Of a stretch of DNA of 64,000 nucleotides, positions 18,063-26,671 are shown in pieces. Within the stretch, counting starts at the first letter, position 1. The number at the start of each line of letters is the position of its first letter. The translations under genes were made by a program, and so were the position numbers. A model generated the notes under the pieces. That model ran no database searches. It saw only the letters and a list, made by a program, of their open reading frames with translations, and was not told where the DNA came from. The DNA lies in contig DATMYA010000051.1 in NCBI GenBank assembly GCA_035561135.1, forward strand, positions 1-64,000, in the 5' to 3' direction. Source of the stretch: Clostridia bacterium (lineage in GTDB: Bacteria; Acidobacteriota; Terriglobia; Terriglobales; Acidobacteriaceae).

Positions 18063-18584
18063 TTGGGTCAAGAGAAAGCAGGAATGAGGAAGTACTACTT
18101 CCTGATCGCAGCGCTCGTGTTCATACTGGACCAGGTCGCTAAGTCGGTCATTCAGCAGAAACTCCCGCTGAACGATAGCATTGGCGTAATCCCCGGATTT
18201 TTCCGTATCTCGCACGTGCAGAACTATGGCGCGGCATTCGGGTTATTCGCCGACTCCGTCTCACACTGGAAGGTAGTTTTCCTGGTGGGCTTCTCGCTGC
18301 TGGCGATGGCGGTAGTGGCTTACCTGCTTTGGAAGAACACTCATGCGTATCCGACCACGGGGATAGCACTGGCGCTCATCCTCGGCGGCGCAATGGGCAA
18401 TCTGTACGACCGTCTTGCCGATGGCTATGTGGTGGATTTCCTGGCATTCTTCTTCGGCAGGTATCATTGGCCGGATTTCAACGTCGCGGATAGCGCTATT
18501 GTAGTCGGCGCCGTGTTGCTGGTTGCCGAGATTCTTTTCACGAAGCCTCCGGAAGAAGAACATGCAGGCCAGGCCCGGCGCTAA
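18063..18584 (+). CDS. lspA: Lipoprotein signal peptidase (signal peptidase II)
   Basis: LspA is the inner-membrane aspartyl protease that removes signal peptides from diacylglyceryl-modified prolipoproteins. The 173-residue protein has four hydrophobic segments and both catalytic-aspartate blocks: GNLYDRLADGYVVDF (about 119-133) and FNVADSAIVVGA (about 144-155). Near the N-terminus it has the typical DQVAKSVI motif and an NYGAAFGLF segment. The start may be TTG (18063), which has AAGGGGA upstream, or ATG (18084, MRKYYF). It is the second gene of an ileS-lspA operon and is followed by a clear terminator. Confidence 0.93.
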   Translation: MGQEKAGMRKYYFLIAALVFILDQVAKSVIQQKLPLNDSIGVIPGFFRISHVQNYGAAFGLFADSVSHWKVVFLVGFSLLAMAVVAYLLWKNTHAYPTTGIALALILGGAMGNLYDRLADGYVVDFLAFFFGRYHWPDFNVADSAIVVGAVLLVAEILFTKPPEEEHAGQARR

Positions 18585-18608
18585 TGCTTCATCATGAGAA
18601 CCAAAAGC

Positions 18609-18638
18609 AAACCCCGCATCGTTGCGGGGTTTCTTTTT
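18609..18638 (+). terminator. Rho-independent terminator after lspA
   Basis: A perfect 9-bp stem (AAACCCCGC 18609-18617, GCGGGGTTT 18624-18632) with loop ATCGTT is followed by CTTTTT. It is a textbook plus-strand terminator 25 bp after the lspA stop. Confidence 0.92.
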
Positions 18639-18674
18639 ATGCCTTGTGTTCGCTGGAAATCCGGCCTTTGCGCG

Positions 18675-21029
18675 TTAGTTGTTGGGATAAAGCTTTCTAT
18701 AGACTTGGGCGTTGCGCATGATGGCCTGCACGTACTCACGAGTTTCGGTGAACGGAATAGACTCCACGAACTCCACCACGTCGCGATACTTGCCGTTGTC
18801 TAACCAGTCTTGTACACGATTTGTGCCGGCGTTGTAGGCTGCCAGTGCATATTCAATCTGTCCGTTCTGATGATCCACCATCTCTCGGAAGAAGCGCGTA
18901 CCGAGTTGTAGGTTCAGGTTGGGGATGAGCAGTTGTTCGGTATTGAAGCGCCGGACCTTCAGCTCACGAGCCTCGCCCTTGCCTACCGCTGGCAGCAGCT
19001 GCATAAGGCCCCATGCATTGGCATGAGAAATAGCGCCAGGATTGAACTCAGACTCCTGCCTGATTAACGAAGCCACGAGGTACGGATCGAGTCTATTCTG
19101 CGTCGAAAACTTCCTGAGGTCCGTCCAGTAGGGACGCGGAAACAGGAACTCCCAATAGGGGCGTGGAAGGTCCGAGATATCCATAGCGTAGTAGCTGGGC
19201 AAAGCGCGCTTGAGGAACTGCAATGCGCGGTGGTACTGCCCAGACTCGCGGTAGATCCGCGCGATCTGAAGCGTTGCCCAGTTTGGACCTTTACCGCCGG
19301 AGGCTAGCTGCAACTCCTTGATCGCGAGGTCGAATAAGCCAGCGTTCTCCAACAACTTGCTCTTCTGTACCCGAAGGTCGTCGCCCGGAGGATCCTCCAC
19401 CAGCGCGCCATCTCCAAGAGCCTGGACCGACGGGATGCGATCCAGGAGCGGGACCGAAGCGGTCGCTCCGTTCTCGCCCAACTTTGCCAGGCGCTCGCGT
19501 GCCTGGTGTCCGTAGTAGTAGTTGCGGAAGCGGTCGGCAGCTTTCGCGTACCAGGCGCGGGCCGTTGCGAGATCGCCGGATTCTTCTGCCAGGCGGGCGC
19601 GCCAGTACAGCGCCGCGGCAACCTCGACTGACCTTGGATACTGCTCAACATGCTTCTCGAACTCGCGCCTGGCTTCTTCGTTTCTGCCCTGGCGGAAATT
19701 GAGCCATGTGGCCTTCCAGTGCGCGTACGAAGCGCGCGGCCCATTTGGGAACCGCTCGTGAATCTCTCGATACTGATCTATCGCCTTGTCGTAATCGCGC
19801 TTCAACAAATACATGTTGCCGGCTGAAAGGAGCGCGCTTTCAAACCAGGAACTCGTCGCCGCTGTCTTACGCATCTGGCCCAGGTTGTCGATGACAGCGC
19901 TCTCGTTATCTTCCGAACGCGCGATCTCGCCGAGGTTGTACAGACGCTCAGCGTTCGCCTCGCCAGTGGCCTCGGTCTGCTCGAGCAATCGGCGACCTTC
20001 ACTGGCGTTCCCGCTGCGCCTAAGCGCAACACCGAGCGCGACCGAAACATTCGCGCGCTGATCGGGCGGAGCGTCGTTCAGGAGCGCGCGATCTTCCCTC
20101 GCCGCATCGGTCCAGCGATTCGACTGCGCAAGCAACCTCGCGCGCAGCATCCGGTCACTGAAAGATGCGGGTGCGAGTGTCGTAGTGGCTGAGATTGTGT
20201 CAATCAGAGTAGACGCCTGCGCAGCTTCCCCGCTACCAGGCATGGTGTAGTAGATATGACGAAGCACCTCTGCGGCCTTTTGCGGATTTCCGGCCTTTAG
20301 GTAAGCACGGCCGAGCGCCAACTCGACATCGGCTCGGGTAGGCTGGCGATTCGCTTCCAGGAACTCAACCGCTTCGTTCGGACGCCCTGCTGCTACGAGG
20401 GCATCGCCATAAACGTCAACCGCGTCGCGCAGAAACACGGACTCGGGCCAGGTCTTCGTGAAGTCCTTGAGGGTTGCGATAACCTTCTCGCTGTCTCCTC
20501 GACTTCCATACGAAAGGGCCTTGAAGTAGAGAACATAGTCCCCAAGCTCTCCGGCTCTGGGCTGTGCCTTTTCGAGCGGCAAAAGTGCTTTGTCGTAATC
20601 GCGATCAAGGATGTGAGCGTATCCGACGGCCAGCCACGCGAGGGCTCCGGCGTCCGTGCCGGCGTGCTTGCGTGCATAAGCCTCAACGCCGGAGTACGCT
20701 GCCCTCGTGCGGTTCTCGATCAATTGGCGTGCCATCGGTTTCAGGTCCGCCGAAGTTACGAATGCTCGCGCTACACGACGGAGCCGCGCCGAACTGACAG
20801 GCTTCTTCCGCTTCGGCTTGAGCGCAGCTTTATTCGCCCGCGCCTTCGTGGAAGGCGATTTGACGGCTTGCTTCGTTTTCGCCTGCTTTTTCTGCGAAGC
20901 CGTTGATGAGGTTATCTTTGCCTTGGGCGAGAGCTTCTTTGTGCCGCGCTGGCTGGACTGTGCCCACGCCGCGACGCTCAACAGAACCAGTACAAACAGG
21001 ACTACGGAAGAAGAGGACCTGGGTTTCAT
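18675..21029 (-). CDS. Soluble lytic murein transglycosylase (Slt70-like) with TPR superhelix
   Basis: A 784-residue exported enzyme predicted to cleave the MurNAc-GlcNAc bond in peptidoglycan with formation of 1,6-anhydroMurNAc. It has a signal peptide (about 1-23), a Lys/Ala-rich spacer to about 80, a long alpha-helical TPR-like region (about 90-600) corresponding to the Slt70 U-shaped domain, and a C-terminal SLT domain. In the SLT domain the catalytic glutamate is E659 in LIRQESEFNPGA, followed by GLMQLLP and YALAAYNAG. The start at 21029 follows the GAF gene stop by 14 bp, so the two form an operon. Confidence 0.92.
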   Translation of the reverse strand: MKPRSSSSVVLFVLVLLSVAAWAQSSQRGTKKLSPKAKITSSTASQKKQAKTKQAVKSPSTKARANKAALKPKRKKPVSSARLRRVARAFVTSADLKPMARQLIENRTRAAYSGVEAYARKHAGTDAGALAWLAVGYAHILDRDYDKALLPLEKAQPRAGELGDYVLYFKALSYGSRGDSEKVIATLKDFTKTWPESVFLRDAVDVYGDALVAAGRPNEAVEFLEANRQPTRADVELALGRAYLKAGNPQKAAEVLRHIYYTMPGSGEAAQASTLIDTISATTTLAPASFSDRMLRARLLAQSNRWTDAAREDRALLNDAPPDQRANVSVALGVALRRSGNASEGRRLLEQTEATGEANAERLYNLGEIARSEDNESAVIDNLGQMRKTAATSSWFESALLSAGNMYLLKRDYDKAIDQYREIHERFPNGPRASYAHWKATWLNFRQGRNEEARREFEKHVEQYPRSVEVAAALYWRARLAEESGDLATARAWYAKAADRFRNYYYGHQARERLAKLGENGATASVPLLDRIPSVQALGDGALVEDPPGDDLRVQKSKLLENAGLFDLAIKELQLASGGKGPNWATLQIARIYRESGQYHRALQFLKRALPSYYAMDISDLPRPYWEFLFPRPYWTDLRKFSTQNRLDPYLVASLIRQESEFNPGAISHANAWGLMQLLPAVGKGEARELKVRRFNTEQLLIPNLNLQLGTRFFREMVDHQNGQIEYALAAYNAGTNRVQDWLDNGKYRDVVEFVESIPFTETREYVQAIMRNAQVYRKLYPNN

Positions 21030-21043
21030 CTCTGCTTCCCAGT

Positions 21044-22102
21044 TTAACCCGGAAAGCTGCTGCCTAGTAGAGATGAATCGCCATCGGCAAGGATTCGCAC
21101 CAATTCCTGCTTGAAATAATCCACGTCGGTGATTGCGCCGCCGTAGCGCTTATCGTAAGTGGCACGGCTCTTGTCGATATCGTCCTTCAGGCGGTCGTAC
21201 AAATCCCGCTTCTGCTTCCCTTCCGCGACCTTCTGCTGGTTGTAGAGTCTGAGTTCATCCACCAGTAGCTTGGCGAAACGCCGCGCTTTGTTGTGGGCTT
21301 CGTCTTCTTCTTGGGCAGCGGCAGGGGCAGGAGTCGAAGGTGCTGCGTACGCGGCCTTAGCAGCCACCGGCGGCGGAACCGATTGGGCGGTAGTGACGTG
21401 CGCGGCCGTGGCAGCCGGAGGCTGTGCAGGGGCGGCGTGCGATGCGCTCTCTGCTGCGGAGGTCTTTCTGAGAGCCAGCACTTCAAGCCACAGGCCAGTC
21501 GTGCGGACGAGTAGTTCCATGGCGGAAGAATCAAGACCGGCAGCACCCTTCGTTCCCCCGTCGCAATACAGCAGGGCCGCAACTTTGTCTTTGATAACAA
21601 GCGGCAGAACAAGGGCGTTTCCGTCGATAGGTGCGCCAAAACGCGACGCGAAAGCGGAGTCAAACTCGAAAGCAGCCGCGGACGCCGGTGTGTGAGAGTG
21701 CAGCACGCGTCCGCCTAGACCTCTGCTCACATCCACGGTCGCCGTGCGGAATGAGTCGCTCTCGTCGAAGCCGCGTGCCTGCCAACCGCTGGCTATGGTG
21801 CCGCGAAGCACGAAAAGCCCGCACCGCTGGCTAAACCTGGCGCCTCCGTCAAGTAGCGCACGCAAAATGTCTGTTTGCGAGGACGCGTCTTGAACAGACA
21901 GGACCGCAGCATTAAGCACGTCCGTGGGAGAACTGCCCGGCGGAGTGGCGAGCGCAGGTTCCACCTCTGCCATGACGCGCACGACGACGTCGCGGCGCAC
22001 GTCAGTCAGGCGCTCCTGTAGAACTCCGGTGACAACTCGTTCGATGGAATCCCTAATCTTGTTCAGATCGGCCACGTTTGGGTCCACTTCCGGCGCCAGC
22101 AT
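21044..22102 (-). CDS. GAF-domain-like protein of unknown function
   Basis: A protein of about 352 residues. After a helical N-terminal segment (residues 1-60) there is a GAF-like sensory domain (about 70-215) with characteristic elements: a helix leading to ILRALLDGGARFSQRCGLFVLRG, then GNALVLPLVIKDKVAALLYCDGG. An Ala/Pro-rich low-complexity linker (about 220-270) and a C-terminal helical domain (about 270-350) follow. No output domain such as HisKA or GGDEF is present. The ATG at 22102 is preferred because AAGGTG lies just upstream. It is the promoter-proximal gene of a two-gene unit with the lytic transglycosylase. Confidence 0.65.
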   Translation of the reverse strand: MLAPEVDPNVADLNKIRDSIERVVTGVLQERLTDVRRDVVVRVMAEVEPALATPPGSSPTDVLNAAVLSVQDASSQTDILRALLDGGARFSQRCGLFVLRGTIASGWQARGFDESDSFRTATVDVSRGLGGRVLHSHTPASAAAFEFDSAFASRFGAPIDGNALVLPLVIKDKVAALLYCDGGTKGAAGLDSSAMELLVRTTGLWLEVLALRKTSAAESASHAAPAQPPAATAAHVTTAQSVPPPVAAKAAYAAPSTPAPAAAQEEDEAHNKARRFAKLLVDELRLYNQQKVAEGKQKRDLYDRLKDDIDKSRATYDKRYGGAITDVDYFKQELVRILADGDSSLLGSSFPG

Positions 22103-22343
22103 GCAACACCTTGCAAGGCGGATTATATGGCCTGCGCGGCCAGTGTCAACGCTCGCAGATGCTGCGAGTTTAGCGATGAGGTACTGAGCCCCCTGGGCCG
22201 GAATCCAAGCCACACAGTGCGGCACAGCATCTCCCGAATTAATTGAGGCAGTATTCCGAGGCAACCTTTACAATAGTTTTCCGGCTTGGCGGCATCACAT
22301 TGGCATTACGCTTTTAAACCGGAAAATCTGAATCGACAAAAGC

Positions 22344-22970
22344 ATGGAAGCCATCCAACCAAAAGTAGGAGAGCCCACCAGCGATGAATCGGTACTGGTA
22401 GCGGCTGCGAAGCAAGGAGCCATCTCCGCGTTCGAGGAGCTCGTTAAGCGCTATGACCGGAATGTATTCCGGATAGCGCAACACATAACGCAAAACCGCG
22501 AAGATGCGGAAGACGTTGTGCAAGACGCTTTCTTGAAGGCGTACCAGAACTTGCCGCAGTTCCAAGGTCAGTCAAAGTTCTATACCTGGTTGGTTAGAAT
22601 CGCGGTCAACGAAGCATTGATGCGCTTGCGGCGGCGACGCCCCGAGCGGATGGTTTCGCTGGACGAAGACATCAAGACAGACGAAGACAGCATGCCGCGG
22701 GAAGTCGCGGACTGGGCTCCGAATCCTGAACAGTTGTATACCCAGGCGGAGTTGAAGGACATCTTGGGAAAGACGATCCAGGGACTTCCGGCCAGTTTCC
22801 GAACCGTGTTCGTGCTGCGAGATGTAGAAGGGCTTTCAACGGAGGAGACGGCCGATGCGCTCGACTTGAGCGTACCCGCTGTGAAGTCACGTTTGCTCCG
22901 TGCCCGCTTGCAATTGCGAGATCGGTTGAATAAGTACTTCAAACAACGAGATGGGGATGGGAAACAGTGA
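22344..22970 (+). CDS. ECF-type RNA polymerase sigma factor
   Basis: A 208-residue sigma-70 family protein of the extracytoplasmic-function class. Region 2 (about 28-95) contains FEELVKRYDRNVFRIAQHITQNREDAEDVVQDAFLKAYQNL. Region 4 (about 145-195) contains LPASFRTVFVLRDVEGLSTEETADALDLSVPAVKSRLLRAR, the DNA-binding helix-turn-helix for the -35 element. Its GTGA overlap with the anti-sigma gene indicates translational coupling and tight stoichiometric control. The regulon is not predictable from this window. A RpoE/SigW-like envelope-stress role would be typical. Confidence 0.93.
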   Translation: MEAIQPKVGEPTSDESVLVAAAKQGAISAFEELVKRYDRNVFRIAQHITQNREDAEDVVQDAFLKAYQNLPQFQGQSKFYTWLVRIAVNEALMRLRRRRPERMVSLDEDIKTDEDSMPREVADWAPNPEQLYTQAELKDILGKTIQGLPASFRTVFVLRDVEGLSTEETADALDLSVPAVKSRLLRARLQLRDRLNKYFKQRDGDGKQ

Positions 22971-23203
22971 CTTGCTCTGAGTTTCTGAAAGAGCTCACCG
23001 ACTACCTCGACGAGTCGATGGATGCCCGCACAAAGGCAGAACTCGAGGATCACCTACAGTGGTGTCACAACTGTTACGTCGTTTGCAATACGACTAAACG
23101 AACCATTGAAATCTATCGCGACTCTGAGCTTTACGAACTCCCTGACGACCTGCGCTCCCGTCTTCGCGCAGCCATCATTCAAAAGTGCAAGCATCCGGTA
23201 TAG
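22967..23203 (+). CDS. Zinc-binding anti-sigma factor (zf-HC2 type)
   Basis: A 78-residue protein with the ZAS signature HLQWCHNC (H-x3-C-x2-C, about residues 29-36) and an upstream Cys in MTCSEFLKELTDYLDE, together forming the zinc site of RsrA/ChrR-like anti-sigma factors. It starts with GTG overlapping the sigma gene stop. There is no transmembrane segment, so it is a soluble cytoplasmic inhibitor. The zinc/thiol site makes redox sensing possible, but that is an inference. Confidence 0.88.
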   Translation: MTCSEFLKELTDYLDESMDARTKAELEDHLQWCHNCYVVCNTTKRTIEIYRDSELYELPDDLRSRLRAAIIQKCKHPV

Positions 23204-23267
23204 GGCATAAAGCTCGCTGGCCGGCACCAATGAACGAGGCCCTCCGGGGTCTCGCGCCCGTTCCGGC

Positions 23268-23285
23268 ATCACAACTCGTTGTGAT
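23268..23285. promoter_or_regulatory. 8+8 bp palindrome, candidate operator
   Basis: ATCACAAC-TC-GTTGTGAT is a perfect inverted repeat with a 2-nt centre in the gap between the anti-sigma gene and the next plus-strand gene. It has no T-run, so it is not a terminator. The dimension fits a dimeric repressor or activator site. The binding protein is unknown. Confidence 0.4.
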
Positions 23286-23469
23286 ATGCGCCCGCTCTGA
23301 TGGCGTTTCCGTGTGACATAGAAACGACTCCTAACAATATTCCTCGCCGCAGCCTTTCTTTCTTCCTGGTTTCGAAACCTTTTACCTCAACTTGGAATCT
23401 AAGTTCCTGAAGCCAGTACTTGGCTTTCGCCCACACAATGGTGGGTGGCAGCAAAAAGGGGTGGGTACA

Positions 23470-23718
23470 ATGATTTTCAATCTCTTCGATATGGTTTTCG
23501 GCTGCTGGCACCGGAACTACAGTTTCCCGATCACGGCAAAAGGCAGCAAGCGTCGCTCTAAGGCGGCGAGCCTGACGGGCACGTACGTCGTGTGCCTGGA
23601 TTGCGGCAAGGAATTTCCATATAACTGGGAAGAGATGAAAGTGATAGCCGCCATGCCAAAGCAGGCTGCCGCCATAAGCGGCGAGTCGGTCGAGACCTAC
23701 GCAAACAAAGCTGCGTAA
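23470..23718 (+). CDS. Small conserved protein with putative zinc site
   Basis: An 82-residue protein starting at ATG 23470 with a G-rich Shine-Dalgarno-like stretch (GGGGTGGG). Conserved-looking features are FGCWHRNYSFPIT near the N-terminus and YVVCLDCGKEFPYNW in the middle. The C-x-H and CxxC pairs could form one zinc site. I do not know an assigned function. It lies 266 bp downstream of the sigma/anti-sigma pair, with a palindrome in between, so it may be separately regulated. Confidence 0.6.
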   Translation: MIFNLFDMVFGCWHRNYSFPITAKGSKRRSKAASLTGTYVVCLDCGKEFPYNWEEMKVIAAMPKQAAAISGESVETYANKAA

Positions 23719-23863
23719 CCTGATTCAATGTAAGCGGGTGCGTGTCGGCCAAGTGCCCCGTAGCCAGCGTCTCGTTCAGCGAGCAGGAGCGAGAATTCCC
23801 ATTTTTACCCTGGCGGCATCTGCACCGCACCGAGACACCCTCCCCAAACGAACGACAATAACG

Positions 23864-24214
23864 CTATGAAGCGATCGCGAAGACGATTTCTGCGGATGCC
23901 TCGCCTCGCAACAACACAACCTCTTGCCCGTTCTTCAACGTTGCGCGGATCCACCGGTTCCACAAACTTACTGGGACGGCAAGAACGAACAGGTTCGAAA
24001 CCTGGCGTTGCCGCGCGACATGAAACAGCTTGGTTTCAATAGTAGCAGTAATCGTCTGCTTGAGCTCTGGGAGACTCCCGCATCGCAGTTCGACCTGCAG
24101 ATCGAGACAGTACGCAACGTACTCGCTCTCGGCGTGTTCGATTAGCACGCGTATATTCAGCAGCGGATTATTACCGAGCCTTGCAGGCATTTGCTTCTTC
24201 GAACCCTTTTCCAA
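23864..24214 (-). CDS. Small HicB-like hypothetical protein at the end of the polysaccharide operon
   Basis: A 116-residue protein. Residues 18-62 (NIRVLIEHAESEYVAYCLDL ... LPELKQTITATIETKL) resemble the alpha/beta fold of HicB-type antitoxins: a first strand, a YVAYC-DL strand, then an amphipathic helix. The DNA-binding C-terminus of true HicB is not obvious and no hicA is adjacent. It begins 3 bp after the stop of the sugar transferase gene on the same strand, so it is co-transcribed as the last gene of the cluster. Function unknown. Confidence 0.5.
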   Translation of the reverse strand: MEKGSKKQMPARLGNNPLLNIRVLIEHAESEYVAYCLDLQVELRCGSLPELKQTITATIETKLFHVARQRQVSNLFVLAVPVSLWNRWIRATLKNGQEVVLLRGEASAEIVFAIAS

Positions 24215-24217
24215 TAT

Positions 24218-25606
24218 CTAATACGCGTTCTTACCGAACAACCCTGTCCAAACGGTCATGAGAATGATCCTCATGTCCAAACCGAAGCTCCAGTTTTGCA
24301 GGTAATAGAGATCGCATTCCACGCGCTTCTCGATGCTCGTATCGCCACGCCAGCCGTTCACCTGTGCCCAGCCTGTGATCCCGACTTTCAGGCGGTGCCG
24401 GTCGCCGTATTGCGACACTTCATTCATGAAGGTCTCTACAAAGTGCGGGCGTTCCGGGCGAGGTCCTACAATGCTCATGTCACCCGTTAGCACGTTCAAG
24501 AATTGCGGCAACTCATCCAGGCTTGTTTTTCGAAGCAACGCGCCGAAAGGTGTTTTCCGCGGATCGTCCTCTGTAGTCCACAACCTGTCACTCTCGCTGG
24601 GGGCGCTGACTCGCATCGTCCGGAACTTAAACATCGGAAACACGCGCCCATTCAGGCCGACTCGCTCCTGCACGAAGAATATGGGCCCCTTCGACGTCAA
24701 CTTGATCAAAATCGCAATGAGTACCGTGAGTGGCAGGCTCAGCAGGATCACCAGAGATGAAAATGCAATGTCGAATGCGCGCTTGATGAGCAGGTAACTC
24801 ATGGACTCGGCAGGTGTGGTGCCGAGGTCCAGCATGTGCAACTGACCGACCTGGAACAGCTTGTCGCGAATAATGACGCCTTGCCCAAGATCGACGACCA
24901 CGCGTGTGGGCATGCTCAGGTTTTTCAATGCGCTCATGATCGCGGGGATCTCGATGAACCGATCAGGCGGCACCGCCAGCACGATGTCGTCAACCGCACC
25001 CGACAATTGCAATTCGTTAATCTCGCTCAGGTCGTGAACAGGTGCATCGCGCACGACCGTGTCCTCGCCTGGGAGCCGCAGGTAAGCAACCACCTCGCAC
25101 TGAAACGAGCTCCTCTTGAGACGCGCGATAGCACGACGAGAAAAGGTGTCTGTGCCGACGATCAACAAGCGAAGAGGGCGATGCTGCCGGCCTTCCGTAC
25201 AAACGATCAAGCGGAACGCCGCACGGAGCGCCACCACAAGCAGCAGTAGCCACACGCTGCTTAGCAAAAAGAAGGCGCGAGAGAACATGGCGGTTCTGTA
25301 AAAGAACAGCACGGCGAAGCAGAGCATGTAAGTCGCACCGGATGCCTTCAGCGCCGCGCGAACTCCCGTCCGCTCTACAAAGAGTTCCTCTACGCTTGTA
25401 ATGCCGTAATGCTCCGAGGCCATCGCCCACGCCATGGTGAGGAACGCCAGGAGAAAGACGTATTCGGGCAATGAGTATTGCTGGACCGCACCTAGCCAGG
25501 GTTGTAGATAGAAACGCGAGAACGCGGCAAGGAGAAATGCGATTGCCGGTAGCACGTAGCACAAGCCGCGCAGATAAAATTTGTATAGATTCAGCCTTCG
25601 CAACAT
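24218..25606 (-). CDS. Polyprenyl-phosphate sugar-1-phosphate transferase (WcaJ/GumD-type initiating enzyme)
   Basis: A 462-residue inner-membrane enzyme that transfers a sugar 1-phosphate from a nucleotide sugar to undecaprenyl phosphate, the first step of polysaccharide repeat assembly. It has four N-terminal membrane segments (about 5-120), a central CoA-binding/Rossmann-like region (about 135-265), and a re-entrant membrane helix beginning KRAFDIAFSSLVILLSLPL. The C-terminal catalytic domain has KGPIFFVQERVG, FPMFKFRTM, TSLDELPQFLNVL and SIVGPRPERPHF. The ATG at 25606 is chosen for its GGAG at 7 nt. The gap from rmlD is 118 bp, the largest inside the operon. Confidence 0.92.
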   Translation of the reverse strand: MLRRLNLYKFYLRGLCYVLPAIAFLLAAFSRFYLQPWLGAVQQYSLPEYVFLLAFLTMAWAMASEHYGITSVEELFVERTGVRAALKASGATYMLCFAVLFFYRTAMFSRAFFLLSSVWLLLLVVALRAAFRLIVCTEGRQHRPLRLLIVGTDTFSRRAIARLKRSSFQCEVVAYLRLPGEDTVVRDAPVHDLSEINELQLSGAVDDIVLAVPPDRFIEIPAIMSALKNLSMPTRVVVDLGQGVIIRDKLFQVGQLHMLDLGTTPAESMSYLLIKRAFDIAFSSLVILLSLPLTVLIAILIKLTSKGPIFFVQERVGLNGRVFPMFKFRTMRVSAPSESDRLWTTEDDPRKTPFGALLRKTSLDELPQFLNVLTGDMSIVGPRPERPHFVETFMNEVSQYGDRHRLKVGITGWAQVNGWRGDTSIEKRVECDLYYLQNWSFGLDMRIILMTVWTGLFGKNAY

Positions 25607-25724
25607 GACGGTGCTCCACGAGAGCGGCACCCCAGGCGTAAGTTCTCTGGAGGCTACCGAATGGCCAAACTACAAGGAAAATTTGGGGAATTGATTGCGC
25701 CGCACCACGAGGGAAGGTCCGGTA

Positions 25725-26657
25725 CTACAGGTGCAAGCCCGATATTGCATTAGTGTTTTGTGAACTGTGCAAGCATTCGATAAGACCTGCTAACTGCTCG
25801 CGCCAGCATGGCAACTGCACACCAAACACATCCGCTAATTTGTTGTTCGCGAGAACTGAATACTTTGGACGACGCGCCGGCAGTGGGAAATCAGCAGAAG
25901 CGATTGGAACGATGTCCTTCACCGCGAATTCGCATCGCTGGTCGCCAAGCCTCTGCCGGCATAAAGAAACGATTTCGGTCGCAAAGCCATGCCAACTTGT
26001 CAGCCCCGCTGCCGTCATGTGATACACGCCACTGCTTAATTCAAACGGCGGATATGCCGACAGGCTCTCCCTCGCCAAGATAGCTGCAGTGGCTTCAGCA
26101 ATATGCCTGGCCCAGGTAGGACTGCCGACTTGATCGCTGACGATGCGAAGCTGCTCGCGCTCGCGCGATAGGCGAAGCACCGTTCGGAAGAAGTTTTTTG
26201 AATGCTCGGAGTAGATCCAGCTTGCCCGGAAAATAACGTGCCTTGCCTGCGAGTTGCGTATTCCCTGCTCGCCCGCGAGCTTCGTACTTCCGTACACGCT
26301 TAACGGACCGGTGGCGTCTTCTTCCGTATAAGGAGCCGTGGCCGTACCTGCGAATACATAATCGGTCGAATAGTGTACGAGCGCCGCACCACGTTTCGCA
26401 GCCTCCTCCGCCATTACCACCGGCGCAATCGCGTTGATGCTGCGAGCGACTTCCGGTTCACTCTCAGCGCGGTCCACGGCTGTGTAGGCAGCTGCATTCA
26501 CGATGATGGCCGGAGCGAATGTGCGGACAGCAGACCGAATCGCAGCGATGTCCGCCAAGTCCAATTCGGCCCTGCCAAGTCCGCACACCACGGCGCCTGC
26601 GTCCGCCAGTACACGCTGCAGCTCGATTCCGAGCTGACCATTCTTACCGATCAGCAA
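25725..26657 (-). CDS. rmlD: dTDP-4-dehydrorhamnose reductase
   Basis: RmlD performs the last step of dTDP-L-rhamnose synthesis, the NAD(P)H reduction of dTDP-6-deoxy-L-lyxo-4-hexulose. The protein has the nucleotide-binding start LIGKNGQLGIEL, the YSTDYVFAG segment and the active-site YGSTKLAGE (Tyr-x3-Lys). Start choice is difficult. The open frame reaches a GTG at 26792 inside rmlC, but the only other in-frame start is TTG at 26657, exactly where family homology begins and 14 bp after the rmlC stop. No strong Shine-Dalgarno is present, so translation may depend on coupling to rmlC. Length from TTG is 310 residues, normal for the family. Confidence 0.9.
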   Translation of the reverse strand: MLIGKNGQLGIELQRVLADAGAVVCGLGRAELDLADIAAIRSAVRTFAPAIIVNAAAYTAVDRAESEPEVARSINAIAPVVMAEEAAKRGAALVHYSTDYVFAGTATAPYTEEDATGPLSVYGSTKLAGEQGIRNSQARHVIFRASWIYSEHSKNFFRTVLRLSREREQLRIVSDQVGSPTWARHIAEATAAILARESLSAYPPFELSSGVYHMTAAGLTSWHGFATEIVSLCRQRLGDQRCEFAVKDIVPIASADFPLPARRPKYSVLANNKLADVFGVQLPCWREQLAGLIECLHSSQNTNAISGLHL

Positions 26658-26671
26658 AAGTTTTTGTTGTG

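Noticed and set aside
23269-23511. An 80-codon minus-strand frame between the anti-sigma gene and the small zinc protein
   Set aside because: It overlaps the small zinc-binding protein start and has no ribosome-binding site or family resemblance.
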